Shown here: piece after piece, positions 34,181 to 42,432 of the stretch
How positions within the stretch are numbered: position 1 is the first letter of the stretch
Layout of the letters: every line of letters starts with the position of its first letter
Source: CAIXPS01 sp034430115
GTDB lineage: Bacteria > Chloroflexota > Anaerolineae > J036 > Brachytrichaceae
Direction of reading: 5' to 3'
Assembly: GCA_034430115.1 (NCBI GenBank)
Contig: DAOUFG010000090.1
Span: 1-64,000, forward strand
DNA length: 64,000 nt
Notes under the pieces: generated by a model
What the model was told of the DNA's origin: nothing
The model's database searches: none
What the model saw: only the letters and a program-made list of their open reading frames with translations
Program-made: the position numbers and the translations under genes

Positions 34181-34327
34181 AAAGGCTCAAAGAAACAAAG
34201 GGCACAAAGGTTTTCTGCCTGAAGACTGAACCAATGGAACCTGATCTCGATGCCGTGGACGCAGAAGGCGGATTCTTGTCGGTTCAGTCTTCGTGTTCTG
34301 TGTGCCTTTGTTTCTTTGTGTTGTTCT
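34181..34327. repeat. Nested palindromic intergenic repeat
   Basis: The inner perfect 12-base arms GAAGACTGAACC (34221-34232) and GGTTCAGTCTTC (34281-34292) are enclosed by outer arms starting CAAAGAAACAAAGG (34188) and ending CCTTTGTTTCTTTG (34319), which differ by one C. The whole could fold into one long hairpin of about 130 bases. It sits between convergent genes and probably belongs to a dispersed family. It looks mobile in origin but has no coding capacity. Confidence 0.7.
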
Positions 34328-34341
34328 TTTGCCCCCTGCGC

Positions 34342-34659
34342 TTAGCTCTTGAACAGTTGGCTTGCCAGGGCCTCGCCTTCCTGCGGCACGTAGATCGTGC
34401 CATATTGCGCCTCGAACTTATCGATGTTCTCTTGCAGGGCGCGCAAAAATAGCTTGGCGTGCATCGGCGTCATCACCACGCGGGCCATCACTTTGGCGGT
34501 GGGCATGTTCGGCAGCACGCGCGCGAAGTCCAGGATGAACTCTGAGGGTGAGTGCTGGATGATGACCAGGTTGGAATAGACCGCCTCCAATTGCACGGGC
34601 AGCTCGATTTGCAACTGCTGTGGCTGAGGCGGTTGTGGAGGGATGGGGTGCTGAGACAT
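34342..34659 (-). CDS. DUF3467-domain protein
   Basis: 105 residues. After a Pro/Gln-rich start comes VYSNLVIIQHSPSEFILDFARVLPNMPTAKVMARVVMTPMHAKLFLRALQENIDKFEAQYG, the typical DUF3467 pattern (AxYxNxxxVxHxxxEFxLDF ... V.ARVxxSPxHAKxLLxAL). Function is unknown; the fold is thought to be small and beta-rich. The family is widespread as a short stand-alone gene. The ssb gene lies 87 bases upstream on the same strand. Confidence 0.85.
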   Translation of the reverse strand: MSQHPIPPQPPQPQQLQIELPVQLEAVYSNLVIIQHSPSEFILDFARVLPNMPTAKVMARVVMTPMHAKLFLRALQENIDKFEAQYGTIYVPQEGEALASQLFKS

Positions 34660-34746
34660 ATTGCTACCTCATATATACAGTTAGCAGGTTACGAACTGGT
34701 TCGTAACCTGCTAAGTTGTGATTGTCTATTTCTGAATAGGGATGGG

Positions 34747-35178
34747 TTAGAAGGGAATCGGGTCCGAGTCGTCCGAACCGCCGTCGGCGGGGGCCATATC
34801 GGGCGCGCCGCCACCTTCCATGCTGCCTTCATTCTTGGGGCTGAGGAACTTGATCTGATTGGCGCGGATCTCAAACCCTGAGGCTGCTGTGCCATCCTGG
34901 CGCGTGTAGATGCGTGGGCCGCCGGTCTTGGGGTCCGCAGTGAGCGTCCCCTCCACCAACACCAGCTTCCCTTTGGAGAGGTAGGTGTTGGCGTTTTCAG
35001 CCTGCTTGCCAAAAACTGAGATGCGGAACCAGGTGGTTTCCTTAATGCGCTGGCCGCTCTTATCGTTATAGACGCGGTCTGTGGCAACGCTGAAGGAAGT
35101 GACGGGGTCTCCACTTGGCAAGTAACGCATTTCCGGGTCCCTACCAAGTCGTCCGATGATGGTGATACTCTGATACAT
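34747..35178 (-). CDS. ssb: Single-stranded DNA-binding protein
   Basis: 143 residues: an OB fold (SITIIGRLGRDPEMRYLPSGDPVTSFSVAT, ETTWFRISVFGKQAENANTYLSKGKLVLVEGTL) and an acidic, Gly-rich tail ending SDDSDPIPF, the protein-interaction tip. I place the start at ATG 35178, where AAGGAGG stands at ideal distance; a 12-residue longer reading exists upstream but has no ribosome site. A well-formed promoter is found about 100 bases upstream. Confidence 0.95.
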   Translation of the reverse strand: MYQSITIIGRLGRDPEMRYLPSGDPVTSFSVATDRVYNDKSGQRIKETTWFRISVFGKQAENANTYLSKGKLVLVEGTLTADPKTGGPRIYTRQDGTAASGFEIRANQIKFLSPKNEGSMEGGGAPDMAPADGGSDDSDPIPF

Positions 35179-35273
35179 TCGTTTTGCCTCCTTAGGCAAA
35201 CGCATGAATCTCAACCGGCGTTTTAAGATTCAGGCCTGATTAAGTTCACGTGTAGCGCCGGCTACCGGGCGAA

Positions 35274-35323
35274 ATAGTAGCACAAATGTCCTATATGGTC
35301 AAGATTGATTCTGCCCATATAGG
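35274..35323 (-). promoter_or_regulatory. ssb promoter with overlapping inverted repeat
   Basis: On the minus strand, TTGACC (35302-35297) is followed by a 17-base spacer and TACTAT (35279-35274), preceded by TGC, so the -10 is extended. CCTATATGG (35290-35298) and CCATATAGG (35315-35323) are perfect 9-bp inverted arms 16 bases apart. The first overlaps the -35, a likely regulator site. The 13-mer ACATTTGTGCTAC at 35289-35277 is identical to that upstream of polA. Confidence 0.7.
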
Positions 35324-35349
35324 AGCGTGATCTCTTCTGAAGGCGATCC

Positions 35350-35955
35350 TTACTGTGCCGGCACGACGCGCATATAATCCGCCGCGCCCCAGCCCGTCTG
35401 GCCGCTGGCGGGGTCCTTCAGTTGCCACCAGGTCAGCCCGTCGGCGCTCTGCGGCCCGCCCACCACTTCGTAGACGCTCCCCTCCGGCAGGCTGCCGATT
35501 TTCTCGCCGGCGCGCGCGGGGTCTTTGCGGAAGTTCAGCCCGGTCGGCCCCGTGTCAACGATCTTCACCTGCGCGCCGACGGTGATCGGATCGTTGGTGG
35601 TATCCGCCGGCGCCGCCGTCGGTGCGGCGGGGATGTCCGTCGGTGCCACGTAGGGCGTGGCCGTGGGCGGGATGTAATCCGTCGGGGTGGGCGTGATGAT
35701 GACGTAAGTCGCCGTGGGCGCCAGCGTCAGGTTGGAGAGCGCCGGGCGGTTGTCGTTGACGAACTTGGCGGCGAAGCCGCACACGCCTACGATCACTACC
35801 AGGCTGATCAGCCCGGGAATCAGGGCAGGAACGCGCTGGCGAGGTGTGCGCTTTTCCTCGCGTGGCAGGCGCGTAAACGGTTTCAGGTCTTCTTGCCAGT
35901 CAATGGCACCATTATCGATGCCGCCGCGCTGGTCGGGTGCTTTTTGAACGGACAT
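35350..35955 (-). CDS. Membrane-anchored bacterial SH3-domain protein
   Basis: 201 residues. The cytosolic N-terminus (about 1-45) is followed by one transmembrane helix (IPGLISLVVIVGVCGFAAKF). A Pro/Thr-rich external linker runs from about 80 to 125 (ITPTPTDYIPPTATPYVAPTD), and a C-terminal SH3b domain follows (GLNFRKDPARAGEKIGSLPEGSVYEVV, then WWQLKDPASGQTGWGAADYM). SH3b modules bind cell-wall or other peptides. The Thr/Pro linker may be glycosylated. It sits upstream of ssb on the same strand. Confidence 0.85.
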   Translation of the reverse strand: MSVQKAPDQRGGIDNGAIDWQEDLKPFTRLPREEKRTPRQRVPALIPGLISLVVIVGVCGFAAKFVNDNRPALSNLTLAPTATYVIITPTPTDYIPPTATPYVAPTDIPAAPTAAPADTTNDPITVGAQVKIVDTGPTGLNFRKDPARAGEKIGSLPEGSVYEVVGGPQSADGLTWWQLKDPASGQTGWGAADYMRVVPAQ

Positions 35956-36019
35956 ATTTCTGATTGTAACGGGTGAATGATCCGGGCTGCTTGCCGCTTA
36001 AGCGCCGTTTGGGCGATTT

Positions 36020-36637
36020 TTATCCTGCGCCTTCCATCAGAAAGGCGATTGCCTTGCGCGCGGCGACCCCGCGATGGCTGATGCGATGCTTTTCCTGTGC
36101 CGGGAACTCGGCCAGCGTGCGCGTGTCTCCGGCGGGGAGGAACACCGGGTCGAACCCAAAGCCGCCAGCGCCGCGCGTTTCATGGCCGATGGACCCTTCG
36201 CAGGTGCCGCTAAAGACGTGTTCGCTGCCATCGGGCGCGATCAGCACGATGGCGCATTGAAAGCGCGCCGTGCGCTGTGCGTCGGGCACATCTTTCAATT
36301 CTTTCAGCAGCGCTGCGCAGCCGTCGCCATTGGGAGCGCGCTTGTGATAGCGCGCCGAATATATCCCAGGTGCGCCGTGTAGCGCGTCCACTTCCAACCC
36401 CGAATCGTCGGCGATGACGTAAATATCGGCGCTGTTTGGGGTGGCGCGCAACGCCTGGGCGAAGGCGCGCGCCTTTAGCCCGGCGTTCCCGGCGTATGTA
36501 TTGGCGGATTCGTCGGGGTCGATCTGGATGCCCAGTTCGCGCGGGGTGACCAGCGTCACCGGCGAGCCGATGGCGGCGAAAATCTCGCGCAGTTCCTGGT
36601 GTTTGTGCGCGTTATTGGATGCGATCAGTAATTTCAT
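36020..36637 (-). CDS. rdgB: RdgB/HAM1-type XTP/dITP diphosphatase
   Basis: 205 residues. It removes non-canonical purine nucleotides (ITP, XTP) from the pool. Visible: MKLLIASNNAHKHQELREIF, the SGLEVDALHGAPGIYSARYH motif, FGFDPVFLPAG, and the C-terminal SHRGVAARKAI. The start is ATG 36637; an upstream reading of about 50 residues lacks conserved features and overlaps the divergent biotin-carrier gene. The divergent gene begins 70 bases away. Confidence 0.93.
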   Translation of the reverse strand: MKLLIASNNAHKHQELREIFAAIGSPVTLVTPRELGIQIDPDESANTYAGNAGLKARAFAQALRATPNSADIYVIADDSGLEVDALHGAPGIYSARYHKRAPNGDGCAALLKELKDVPDAQRTARFQCAIVLIAPDGSEHVFSGTCEGSIGHETRGAGGFGFDPVFLPAGDTRTLAEFPAQEKHRISHRGVAARKAIAFLMEGAG

Positions 36638-36690
36638 GTTTCCTATGCAACCTGTGGGCAGGCCAAGTGGCCCGCCTGCTTGCTGCCGTA

Positions 36691-36699
36691 TGATACTAT
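36691..36699 (+). promoter_or_regulatory. Extended -10, probable leaderless promoter for the biotin-carrier gene
   Basis: TG-A-TACTAT at 36691-36699 lies 7 bases before the ATG at 36707, so transcription would begin at or next to the start codon. No Shine-Dalgarno sequence is present between them. Confidence 0.55.
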
Positions 36700-36706
36700 C
36701 CAATTT

Positions 36707-37210
36707 ATGAAGTACATCACAGAGGTTGGTGAGCGCTCTTATATTATTGATGTGGAACGGGAAGGGGAAGTAGTGTTGAATGGCCAGGAGCGCCAACTCG
36801 ATTTCCGGGCGATTGACCAGGAAGGGTTGTATTCACTGCTGGTGGACAATAAGTCATACGAAGTGCTAGTGGTGGAAGAAAGCGACGGCCAACTGCATGT
36901 GGTCATCGACGGGGCGTATTACACGGTGAATGTGATGGACGAACGCGCCAAGCGCCTGGCCGAGGCCGCCGGCGGATTTGCGCCGCCCAGCGGCGAGCAG
37001 GGCGTCAAGTCGCCCATGCCGGGGCTGATCGCCGCCACGCCCGTCAACGAGGGCGACACGGTCAAGAAGGGGCAGGTGGTCATCGTGCTGGAGTCGATGA
37101 AGATGCAAAACGAACTGAAGTCCCCGCGCGACGGCACCGTCACCGCGCTCAAAGTCACTGCCGGTCAGGCCGTGGAGCAGGGCCAGGTCTTGTTGGTGAT
37201 CGGGGATTAA
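36707..37210 (+). CDS. Biotin carboxyl carrier (biotinyl/lipoyl attachment) protein
   Basis: 167 residues. The C-terminal biotinyl domain carries the canonical ESMKMQNE with Lys132 as attachment site, and KSPMPGLIAATPVNEGDTVKKGQ before it. The N-terminal 90 residues form a second small domain (MKYITEVGERSYIIDVE..., then VVIDGAYYTVNV), as in the acyl-CoA carboxylase carrier-like proteins. No carboxylase subunit is adjacent, so the enzyme it serves is elsewhere. The stop lies only 10 bases from the start of recJ. Confidence 0.9.
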   Translation: MKYITEVGERSYIIDVEREGEVVLNGQERQLDFRAIDQEGLYSLLVDNKSYEVLVVEESDGQLHVVIDGAYYTVNVMDERAKRLAEAAGGFAPPSGEQGVKSPMPGLIAATPVNEGDTVKKGQVVIVLESMKMQNELKSPRDGTVTALKVTAGQAVEQGQVLLVIGD

Positions 37211-37220
37211 GCGTGCGGTT

Positions 37221-39617
37221 GTGATGGTTCCTCCAGCGTTCGCCTCTGCAATCGGCGGGCATCCGATCGTTGCCGATATTCTTTGGCAGCGCGGCTACCA
37301 GACGGTGGAAGCCGCACGTGCCTTCCTGGACCCCGACCTGTATGCCCCGGCTTCGCCCTATGCACTGCCGGGCATGCCGGAGGCGGTGACACGGCTTCGC
37401 ACGGCGATCGCGCGGGGCGAATTGATCCGCGTATGGGGTGATTTCGATGCCGACGGGCAGACCTCGACCAGCCTGCTGTGGCTGGGCTTGCGCGCGTTAG
37501 GCGCACAGGTGGATTACACCATCCCGCGCCGTTCCGAGGGCAGTCGCGGGTTGAATCGCAGCGGCGTCGAGCGCGCCGCCGCCGATGGCGTGCGCGTGCT
37601 GCTGACCTGCGATTGTGGCGTCACCGATTTTGCCGAAGTGACCCTGGCGCGCGCATTGGGGCTGGACGTCATCATCAGCGACCATCACGACCTGGGCGAT
37701 GGTCTTCCGAGTGCCGTCGCCATCCTGAACCCCAAACGCCTGCCCGCAGATCATCCCCTGGCGCACCTGCCCGGCGTGGGCGTGGCCTATAAGCTGATGG
37801 AAGCGCTGTATGAGCGCCGCAGCGTGGGAGCGGAGGAGCAGAGGAGTGGGGGAGAACAGCACCCTGGCACCTTGGCCCCCAAGCCTGGTACTCCAGGCGG
37901 GCTCCCTGTCTCCCTGTCTCCCGATCTCGGTACGCCGGGCACGCTCCCCGGCTCCCCAGCGCACCTGCTTGACCTGGTGGCGCTCGGGATCGTGGCCGAC
38001 GTGGCCTCTCAGCAGGGCGACACGCGTTACCTGTTGCAGCGTGGGCTGGCGCAGTTACGCGCCCATCCGCGCCCAGGCGTGCGCGCCATGTTGCGCCTGA
38101 CGAATACCGACCCGGCCGACCTGACTGCCGACGGCATCGGCTATCAAATCGGCCCGCGCCTAAACGCCGTCGGGCGCCTGGACGACGCGATGCTGGCGGT
38201 GCAGTTGCTCACCACCGAGGATGAGGCGTTGGCGGCTACGCTCGCGGCGAAGGTGGAAGCGCTGAACCAGGAACGCAAGGTGTTGCAGCGCGCCGCCGAA
38301 GAAGAGGCCTTCCGCCAGATTGCGCGTGACCCAACCATGCAGCAGCGTGCCGTGATCGTGCTCACTTCGCCGTCCTGGCACCCCAGTGTGCTGGGCGTGG
38401 TAGCCTCGTCGGTGAGTAACCGTTACGACCGGCCCGCCGTATTGATCGCTTTGCCCGAAGGGACAGACGTGGGGCGCGGTTCGGCGCGCAGCGTGCCGGG
38501 GGTAGATATTCACGCCGCCATCGCCGCGCAAGCGGACCTGGTGGAAGCTAGCGGCGGGCACCCCATGGCGGCTGGCTTCAGCATCAAGGGCGAGAATGTG
38601 CCCGCCTTCGGCGAAGCGCTGGGCCGTTACGTGGCGGCGCACCCGGCGGAGCTGGCTCCCAGCGTGGACCAGCCCGAGGCGACACTGGCCTGGGGCGATG
38701 TCAGCTTGCACCTGGCGGATGACCTGGAGCGCCTGGCGCCGTTTGGGCCGGGTAATCGCCGCCCATTATTGAAGAGCGAGCGGCTGCGCCCCGTGCGCGC
38801 CGCGCCGTTGGGCAGCGACGGGAAACATCAGATGGTGTTCCTGCAAGATGGCAGCGGACACGAGGATAGGGCTATCTGGTGGCGCAGTGCCGGGCAGGTG
38901 TTGCCCGACCTGTGTGACCTGATCTATACCATCCAGCGCGACATATACCAGGGGCGCTCGCGCTTGCAGGTGCAGGTAGTGCGCATGGAAGCGCCCAGCT
39001 TGGCCCCAAGTACGGCGCTGTTGGGCGGGCAGTTCAACATCATCGACCTGCGCAGCGTGCCCGACCGCGCCCAGGCATTGCAGCGCTTGCTGGATGAACA
39101 CGGGGCTGCCAACGTGCAGGTGTGGGATGAACTGGCAGCCGTGCAACCTAAAGATGCGCCCAGCCCGGCGATGTGCGAACCGCTCACGCGCTTGCAGCTT
39201 GAACAAAAGTCTGTGTTGGTCATCTGGAGTGCGCCAGCCGGGGTGGAGGAATTGGCAGCCGCATTGGGACGCGTTGCGCCGCACGTGGTGGCGTTGCTCA
39301 CGCCGGCCGGGCAGGCGTTCGGCCAGGACCGCCCCGAGGACGTCATGCAGCAGGTGGTCGCGCTGGCGAAGACGGCGCAACAGCGTGGCGATGCGCTGGA
39401 CGACCCGGCTATCGTGGCGCGCATGGCTGCGCGCATCGGTCAGCGCGAGGTTACCTTGCGCGCCGGGCTGGAATATCAGCGCCTGTGTGCGGCGCAAGAT
39501 AAGCCGGCTGCGGAGAAGACTTGGCGTAAGTTCGTTTACCTCGTGGAGGAAACGCGTTCCTACCGGCGCTACTTTCAGCAAGCCGCCGCCGGGGCCGTGC
39601 TGCGCACCTCCGTGTGA
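37221..39617 (+). CDS. recJ: Single-stranded-DNA-specific exonuclease RecJ, with in-frame repeat insertion
   Basis: 798 residues, long for RecJ (usually 550-600, larger forms known). DHH-family motifs: VWGDFDADGQTSTSLL (motif I), LLTCDCGVTDF (motif II), DVIISDHHDLGDGLPSA (DHH), PGVGVAYKLMEAL, and the DHHA1 part with RNAVGRL-like RLNAVGRLDDAM and SGGHPMAAGFSI. An OB-fold region follows (LERLAPFGPGNRRPLL). The C-terminal 250 residues are less conserved. Residues about 203-248 (GAEEQRSGGE ... GTLPGSP) are low-complexity sequence encoded by an inserted repeat, between the YERR and HLLDLV segments that are normally contiguous. The start is GTG 37221 or ATG 37224; no ribosome site. Confidence 0.92.
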   Translation: MMVPPAFASAIGGHPIVADILWQRGYQTVEAARAFLDPDLYAPASPYALPGMPEAVTRLRTAIARGELIRVWGDFDADGQTSTSLLWLGLRALGAQVDYTIPRRSEGSRGLNRSGVERAAADGVRVLLTCDCGVTDFAEVTLARALGLDVIISDHHDLGDGLPSAVAILNPKRLPADHPLAHLPGVGVAYKLMEALYERRSVGAEEQRSGGEQHPGTLAPKPGTPGGLPVSLSPDLGTPGTLPGSPAHLLDLVALGIVADVASQQGDTRYLLQRGLAQLRAHPRPGVRAMLRLTNTDPADLTADGIGYQIGPRLNAVGRLDDAMLAVQLLTTEDEALAATLAAKVEALNQERKVLQRAAEEEAFRQIARDPTMQQRAVIVLTSPSWHPSVLGVVASSVSNRYDRPAVLIALPEGTDVGRGSARSVPGVDIHAAIAAQADLVEASGGHPMAAGFSIKGENVPAFGEALGRYVAAHPAELAPSVDQPEATLAWGDVSLHLADDLERLAPFGPGNRRPLLKSERLRPVRAAPLGSDGKHQMVFLQDGSGHEDRAIWWRSAGQVLPDLCDLIYTIQRDIYQGRSRLQVQVVRMEAPSLAPSTALLGGQFNIIDLRSVPDRAQALQRLLDEHGAANVQVWDELAAVQPKDAPSPAMCEPLTRLQLEQKSVLVIWSAPAGVEELAAALGRVAPHVVALLTPAGQAFGQDRPEDVMQQVVALAKTAQQRGDALDDPAIVARMAARIGQREVTLRAGLEYQRLCAAQDKPAAEKTWRKFVYLVEETRSYRRYFQQAAAGAVLRTSV
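37828..37963 (+). repeat. Low-complexity repeat inserted in frame in recJ
   Basis: About 136 bases of purine-rich (GGGAGCGGAGGAGCAG) then pyrimidine-rich (CTCCCTGTCTCCCTGTC) sequence, which could fold on itself. The start matches the repeat in yabN: both translate the same frame as GA-[E/T]-EQRS. The boundaries are estimated from where RecJ conservation stops and resumes. Confidence 0.65.
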
Positions 39618-39673
39618 GTTGAAAATATCTCACCACAGAGTCACAGAGAGCATGGAGCGTATCTGGGTGGTAG

Positions 39674-39694
39674 GCGCAGGCTTTACGCCTGCGC
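39674..39694. repeat. Small perfect stem-loop downstream of recJ
   Basis: GCGCAGGC and GCCTGCGC with loop TTTAC, in the 229-base gap 39618-39846. No T-tract follows. Nearby CACCACAGAGTCACAGAG resembles the intergenic repeats at 42433. The rest of the gap holds nothing else that I recognise. Confidence 0.5.
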
Positions 39695-39846
39695 ACAACC
39701 TGAGCTCATCGACCAGATTCCTCGTGCGCCATTGAATACGATATGCGCCCAGGCCGTTGATGCGCAATCGGAATGACGGCGCGTCGATTCGTGTGGATTC
39801 GTGGATTAATCAAGCCATTTGCCTTTCTGCGTTACACTTGGCAGCA

Positions 39847-41649
39847 ATGACAATCAAAAACCATCCACGCTTGATTGTCGTTGGGGTGATGCTGCTGGCT
39901 GTGATCGCGTTAGGCTGCGCTATCCGCGCGGCTGTAGCGCAGACCAGTGGCTGGCAGACTTATACCAGCGACGATGCCGCATACGCGTTTGACTATCCGC
40001 CCGATACGGTCATTTCAACCAGCGACGACGCATCGCAGCCCTACAAAATCGTCTATGCCCAGTTCGCGCTCACCGACACGACCGATTACGAAGGCATCTC
40101 GGTGATGGTGCTGGACAACTCGAGCAACCTGTCGCCGCAACAGTTCGCTTCGGTGCGCTATGCCGCCGCCGGTATGGGCCAGGGCCTGCTCGCGCAGCGC
40201 AGCGAGGCGTTGACGGTGAACGCGCGGCCCGCCGTTCGCCTGCAACGCGATGCCGTAATCGGCGACCAGGATAAATACACCGTGCTCGTCCCCGGCGAGG
40301 GGGTGATGTATCGGCTGAACCTGTATGGCGGCGGGGTGGGCGGTGAGATTGAGCCGCCTCAATCGGTATTGGACGTGTTCGACGGCGTGGTGAAGTCGTT
40401 CCGTGTGTTGGCGCAGCCGCTCAGGCCTAAGCAAACGGTGCTCTCGGCTGCGGCAACCTCGGCGGAGCCGGCGGTGGCCGACGTGTTCACCTACCCGCTG
40501 CGCTCCGGCGCAGGGCTGAACTATGGCGTGCCGGTGGGTATCGTCAACGACGACACGCACATGGAGTGGTTAGGCTATGGCATTCGTAACCTGGACCAGT
40601 GGGGCATCAAGTGCTATGGCGTAGACTGGACGCGCATGTTGCACACCGGCGAAGACTGGTATCGCCTGGATGGCGCCAACACCGCCGGCGCACCCGTGTA
40701 TGCCGTGGCGAATGGCATTGTGGTGCGCCAGAATCCGGGCATCAGCTATCCGGGCAATGTGGTTCTGATCCGCCACCGCCTGCCCGATGGGCGCGACGTG
40801 TATTCGATGTACGGGCACGTGAACAACGTCAGCGTGGTGCAGGGGCAAATCGTGCAGCGCGGCCAGCAGATCGCCACGGTGCTGAACCAAAATTACACCG
40901 GGCGCAGCCCCAGCCAGCACCCCAAGTGGGATTCGCATCTGCACTTTGAGATGCGCTTCTTCATGGACGGCACGTCCATCTACACGCCCGGCACGAATGC
41001 CTACGGCTATAACTACCCGGCCTGTACCTATGCTTATCCTGGGCGAGGTTATACCTACCTCATCCATCCCGACGATTATCCCTACCCGGGCGCGGGCTAT
41101 ACCGAGCCAACCGCGTTCATCAATGCGCGCCTGGGCGAGACGCCGCCACCTCCCACCTGCACGCCGCAGGAACTGATTCAGAACGGCGGGTTTGAGAACG
41201 GCGTGCCCGCTACCCCCTGGACGGCTACGAACTCGTTGAACAAGAACGATCCGCTGGTGTATAAGACGCGCCCGCGCACGGGGGCATGGAGCGGTTGGCT
41301 GGGCAACGTGGCGAATTACACCGACGTGCTTGCACAACAGGTGAACGTGCCCGCCGGTGCCACCAAGTTGACGCTCACCTATTGGCGGCAGGTGCGCAGC
41401 GCTGAACCCGCCGGGAGCAACCATGACAGCATGACGGTTCAGTTCGTCGACGCCGATGGGCAAGCCATCGGCACGCCGCAGGTGATCGGCAGTGCCGTCA
41501 CGCGCAACACATGGGTGAAGGAGACGTTGACGTTCGACGTGACGGGTTACAGCGGCCAGGCGACGTTGAGCTTCACCGGGCGAAACGACGCTCGTTACGT
41601 GAGCAGTTTCTTTATCGACGACGTGTCACTGGCGCAGCCCTGCCAATAA
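39847..41649 (+). CDS. Secreted M23-family (LytM-type) metallopeptidase with C-terminal beta-sandwich domain
   Basis: 600 residues. The signal sequence at residues 1-35 has ALGC, a possible lipobox, and AVAQ, a possible type I site. Residues about 38-215 form a PsbP/CHASE-like beta domain of unknown role. The peptidase part has MLHTGEDWYR (HxxxD) and SHLHFEM (HxH), the zinc ligands of M23, with YSMYGHVNNVSVVQGQIVQRGQQIA between. The last 150 residues (ELIQNGGFENG ... FIDDVSLAQPC) resemble a carbohydrate-binding beta-sandwich. M23 enzymes cut peptidoglycan cross-links. TACACT (39833-39838) lies 8 bases before the ATG with no Shine-Dalgarno site. The next gene shares the C-terminal domain. Confidence 0.87.
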   Translation: MTIKNHPRLIVVGVMLLAVIALGCAIRAAVAQTSGWQTYTSDDAAYAFDYPPDTVISTSDDASQPYKIVYAQFALTDTTDYEGISVMVLDNSSNLSPQQFASVRYAAAGMGQGLLAQRSEALTVNARPAVRLQRDAVIGDQDKYTVLVPGEGVMYRLNLYGGGVGGEIEPPQSVLDVFDGVVKSFRVLAQPLRPKQTVLSAAATSAEPAVADVFTYPLRSGAGLNYGVPVGIVNDDTHMEWLGYGIRNLDQWGIKCYGVDWTRMLHTGEDWYRLDGANTAGAPVYAVANGIVVRQNPGISYPGNVVLIRHRLPDGRDVYSMYGHVNNVSVVQGQIVQRGQQIATVLNQNYTGRSPSQHPKWDSHLHFEMRFFMDGTSIYTPGTNAYGYNYPACTYAYPGRGYTYLIHPDDYPYPGAGYTEPTAFINARLGETPPPPTCTPQELIQNGGFENGVPATPWTATNSLNKNDPLVYKTRPRTGAWSGWLGNVANYTDVLAQQVNVPAGATKLTLTYWRQVRSAEPAGSNHDSMTVQFVDADGQAIGTPQVIGSAVTRNTWVKETLTFDVTGYSGQATLSFTGRNDARYVSSFFIDDVSLAQPCQ

Positions 41650-41665
41650 CGAAACGAGGTGAAAC

Positions 41666-42427
41666 ATGACAGCTCTCAAATTGTCAAGATTTGCATGTGT
41701 CGCCCTGGCAGCGCTAGTGCTGGTCGGTTGCCGGGTTGTGACGCCGCGCCCGGCGAGCACTGCCACAAGCTCGGCAACGTCGAGTGCGGCGGCCGTGGTT
41801 GCGCAAACGGCCACCGAGCCGACCACCCATACGCTCTACTTGCCCGCCATCGTGCCAGGGGAAGTCCCGCAAGAACAGGTCACCGCCACGCCGGAGGCGG
41901 TTGCCGGGTGTAGAGACGTGTTGCGCAATGGCGACTTCGACACCAGTTCCACCGGGCGACCGTGGACGGGGGTGGCAAACACGTCCAGCACCGTTTATGC
42001 GCCATCCTTCTTGAGTAACGTGCGTGCGCACTCGGGGGCGCAAAGCGGGCGGGTCGGGTCGCCGTCGGTGAACAGCATGTGGAACGAGATACTCCAGACG
42101 GTGGCGCTGCCCGCCGGTGTGACCAGCGTGACGTTGAGTTATTGGCGCTTCCTCGACACCACCGAGACCAGCACGACCAAGGCCTATGACATCTTTTCAG
42201 CCGGGCTGGAGACGGAGAAGGGCATCGAGATCGTGACGCCGCAGCGCATCGACAATACCAGCAGCGGGCGTGGCCAGTGGGTGAAGAGCACGCTCAGCCT
42301 CTCGAACCCGGCCGCCTATTCCAGCCAGCGCCTGTGGGTGTCGTTCAAAGGTCGCACCGATAGCAACCTGCCTTCCAGCCTCTACCTGGACGACGTGCAG
42401 CTCACCGTCTGCGCTTCGGGCTGGTGA
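41666..42427 (+). CDS. Lipoprotein with carbohydrate-binding-like beta-sandwich domain
   Basis: 253 residues. A lipobox LVGC (Cys22) follows a hydrophobic signal, then a Thr/Ala-rich linker. The C-terminal domain (from CRDVLRNGDFDTSSTG) has the same order as the end of the M23 protein: (L/I)xNGxF, VTLSYWR, WVKSTLSL, LWVSFKGRTD and a closing YLDDVQLTVC. The domain pair arose by duplication. It starts 16 bases after the peptidase stop; it is probably co-expressed and may help to localise it. No catalytic residues are evident. Confidence 0.75.
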   Translation: MTALKLSRFACVALAALVLVGCRVVTPRPASTATSSATSSAAAVVAQTATEPTTHTLYLPAIVPGEVPQEQVTATPEAVAGCRDVLRNGDFDTSSTGRPWTGVANTSSTVYAPSFLSNVRAHSGAQSGRVGSPSVNSMWNEILQTVALPAGVTSVTLSYWRFLDTTETSTTKAYDIFSAGLETEKGIEIVTPQRIDNTSSGRGQWVKSTLSLSNPAAYSSQRLWVSFKGRTDSNLPSSLYLDDVQLTVCASGW

Positions 42428-42432
42428 CTTTT

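Noticed and set aside
39757..39846. Start of the M23 gene at 39757
   Set aside because: The first 30 residues are not signal-like; the signal peptide begins at ATG 39847.
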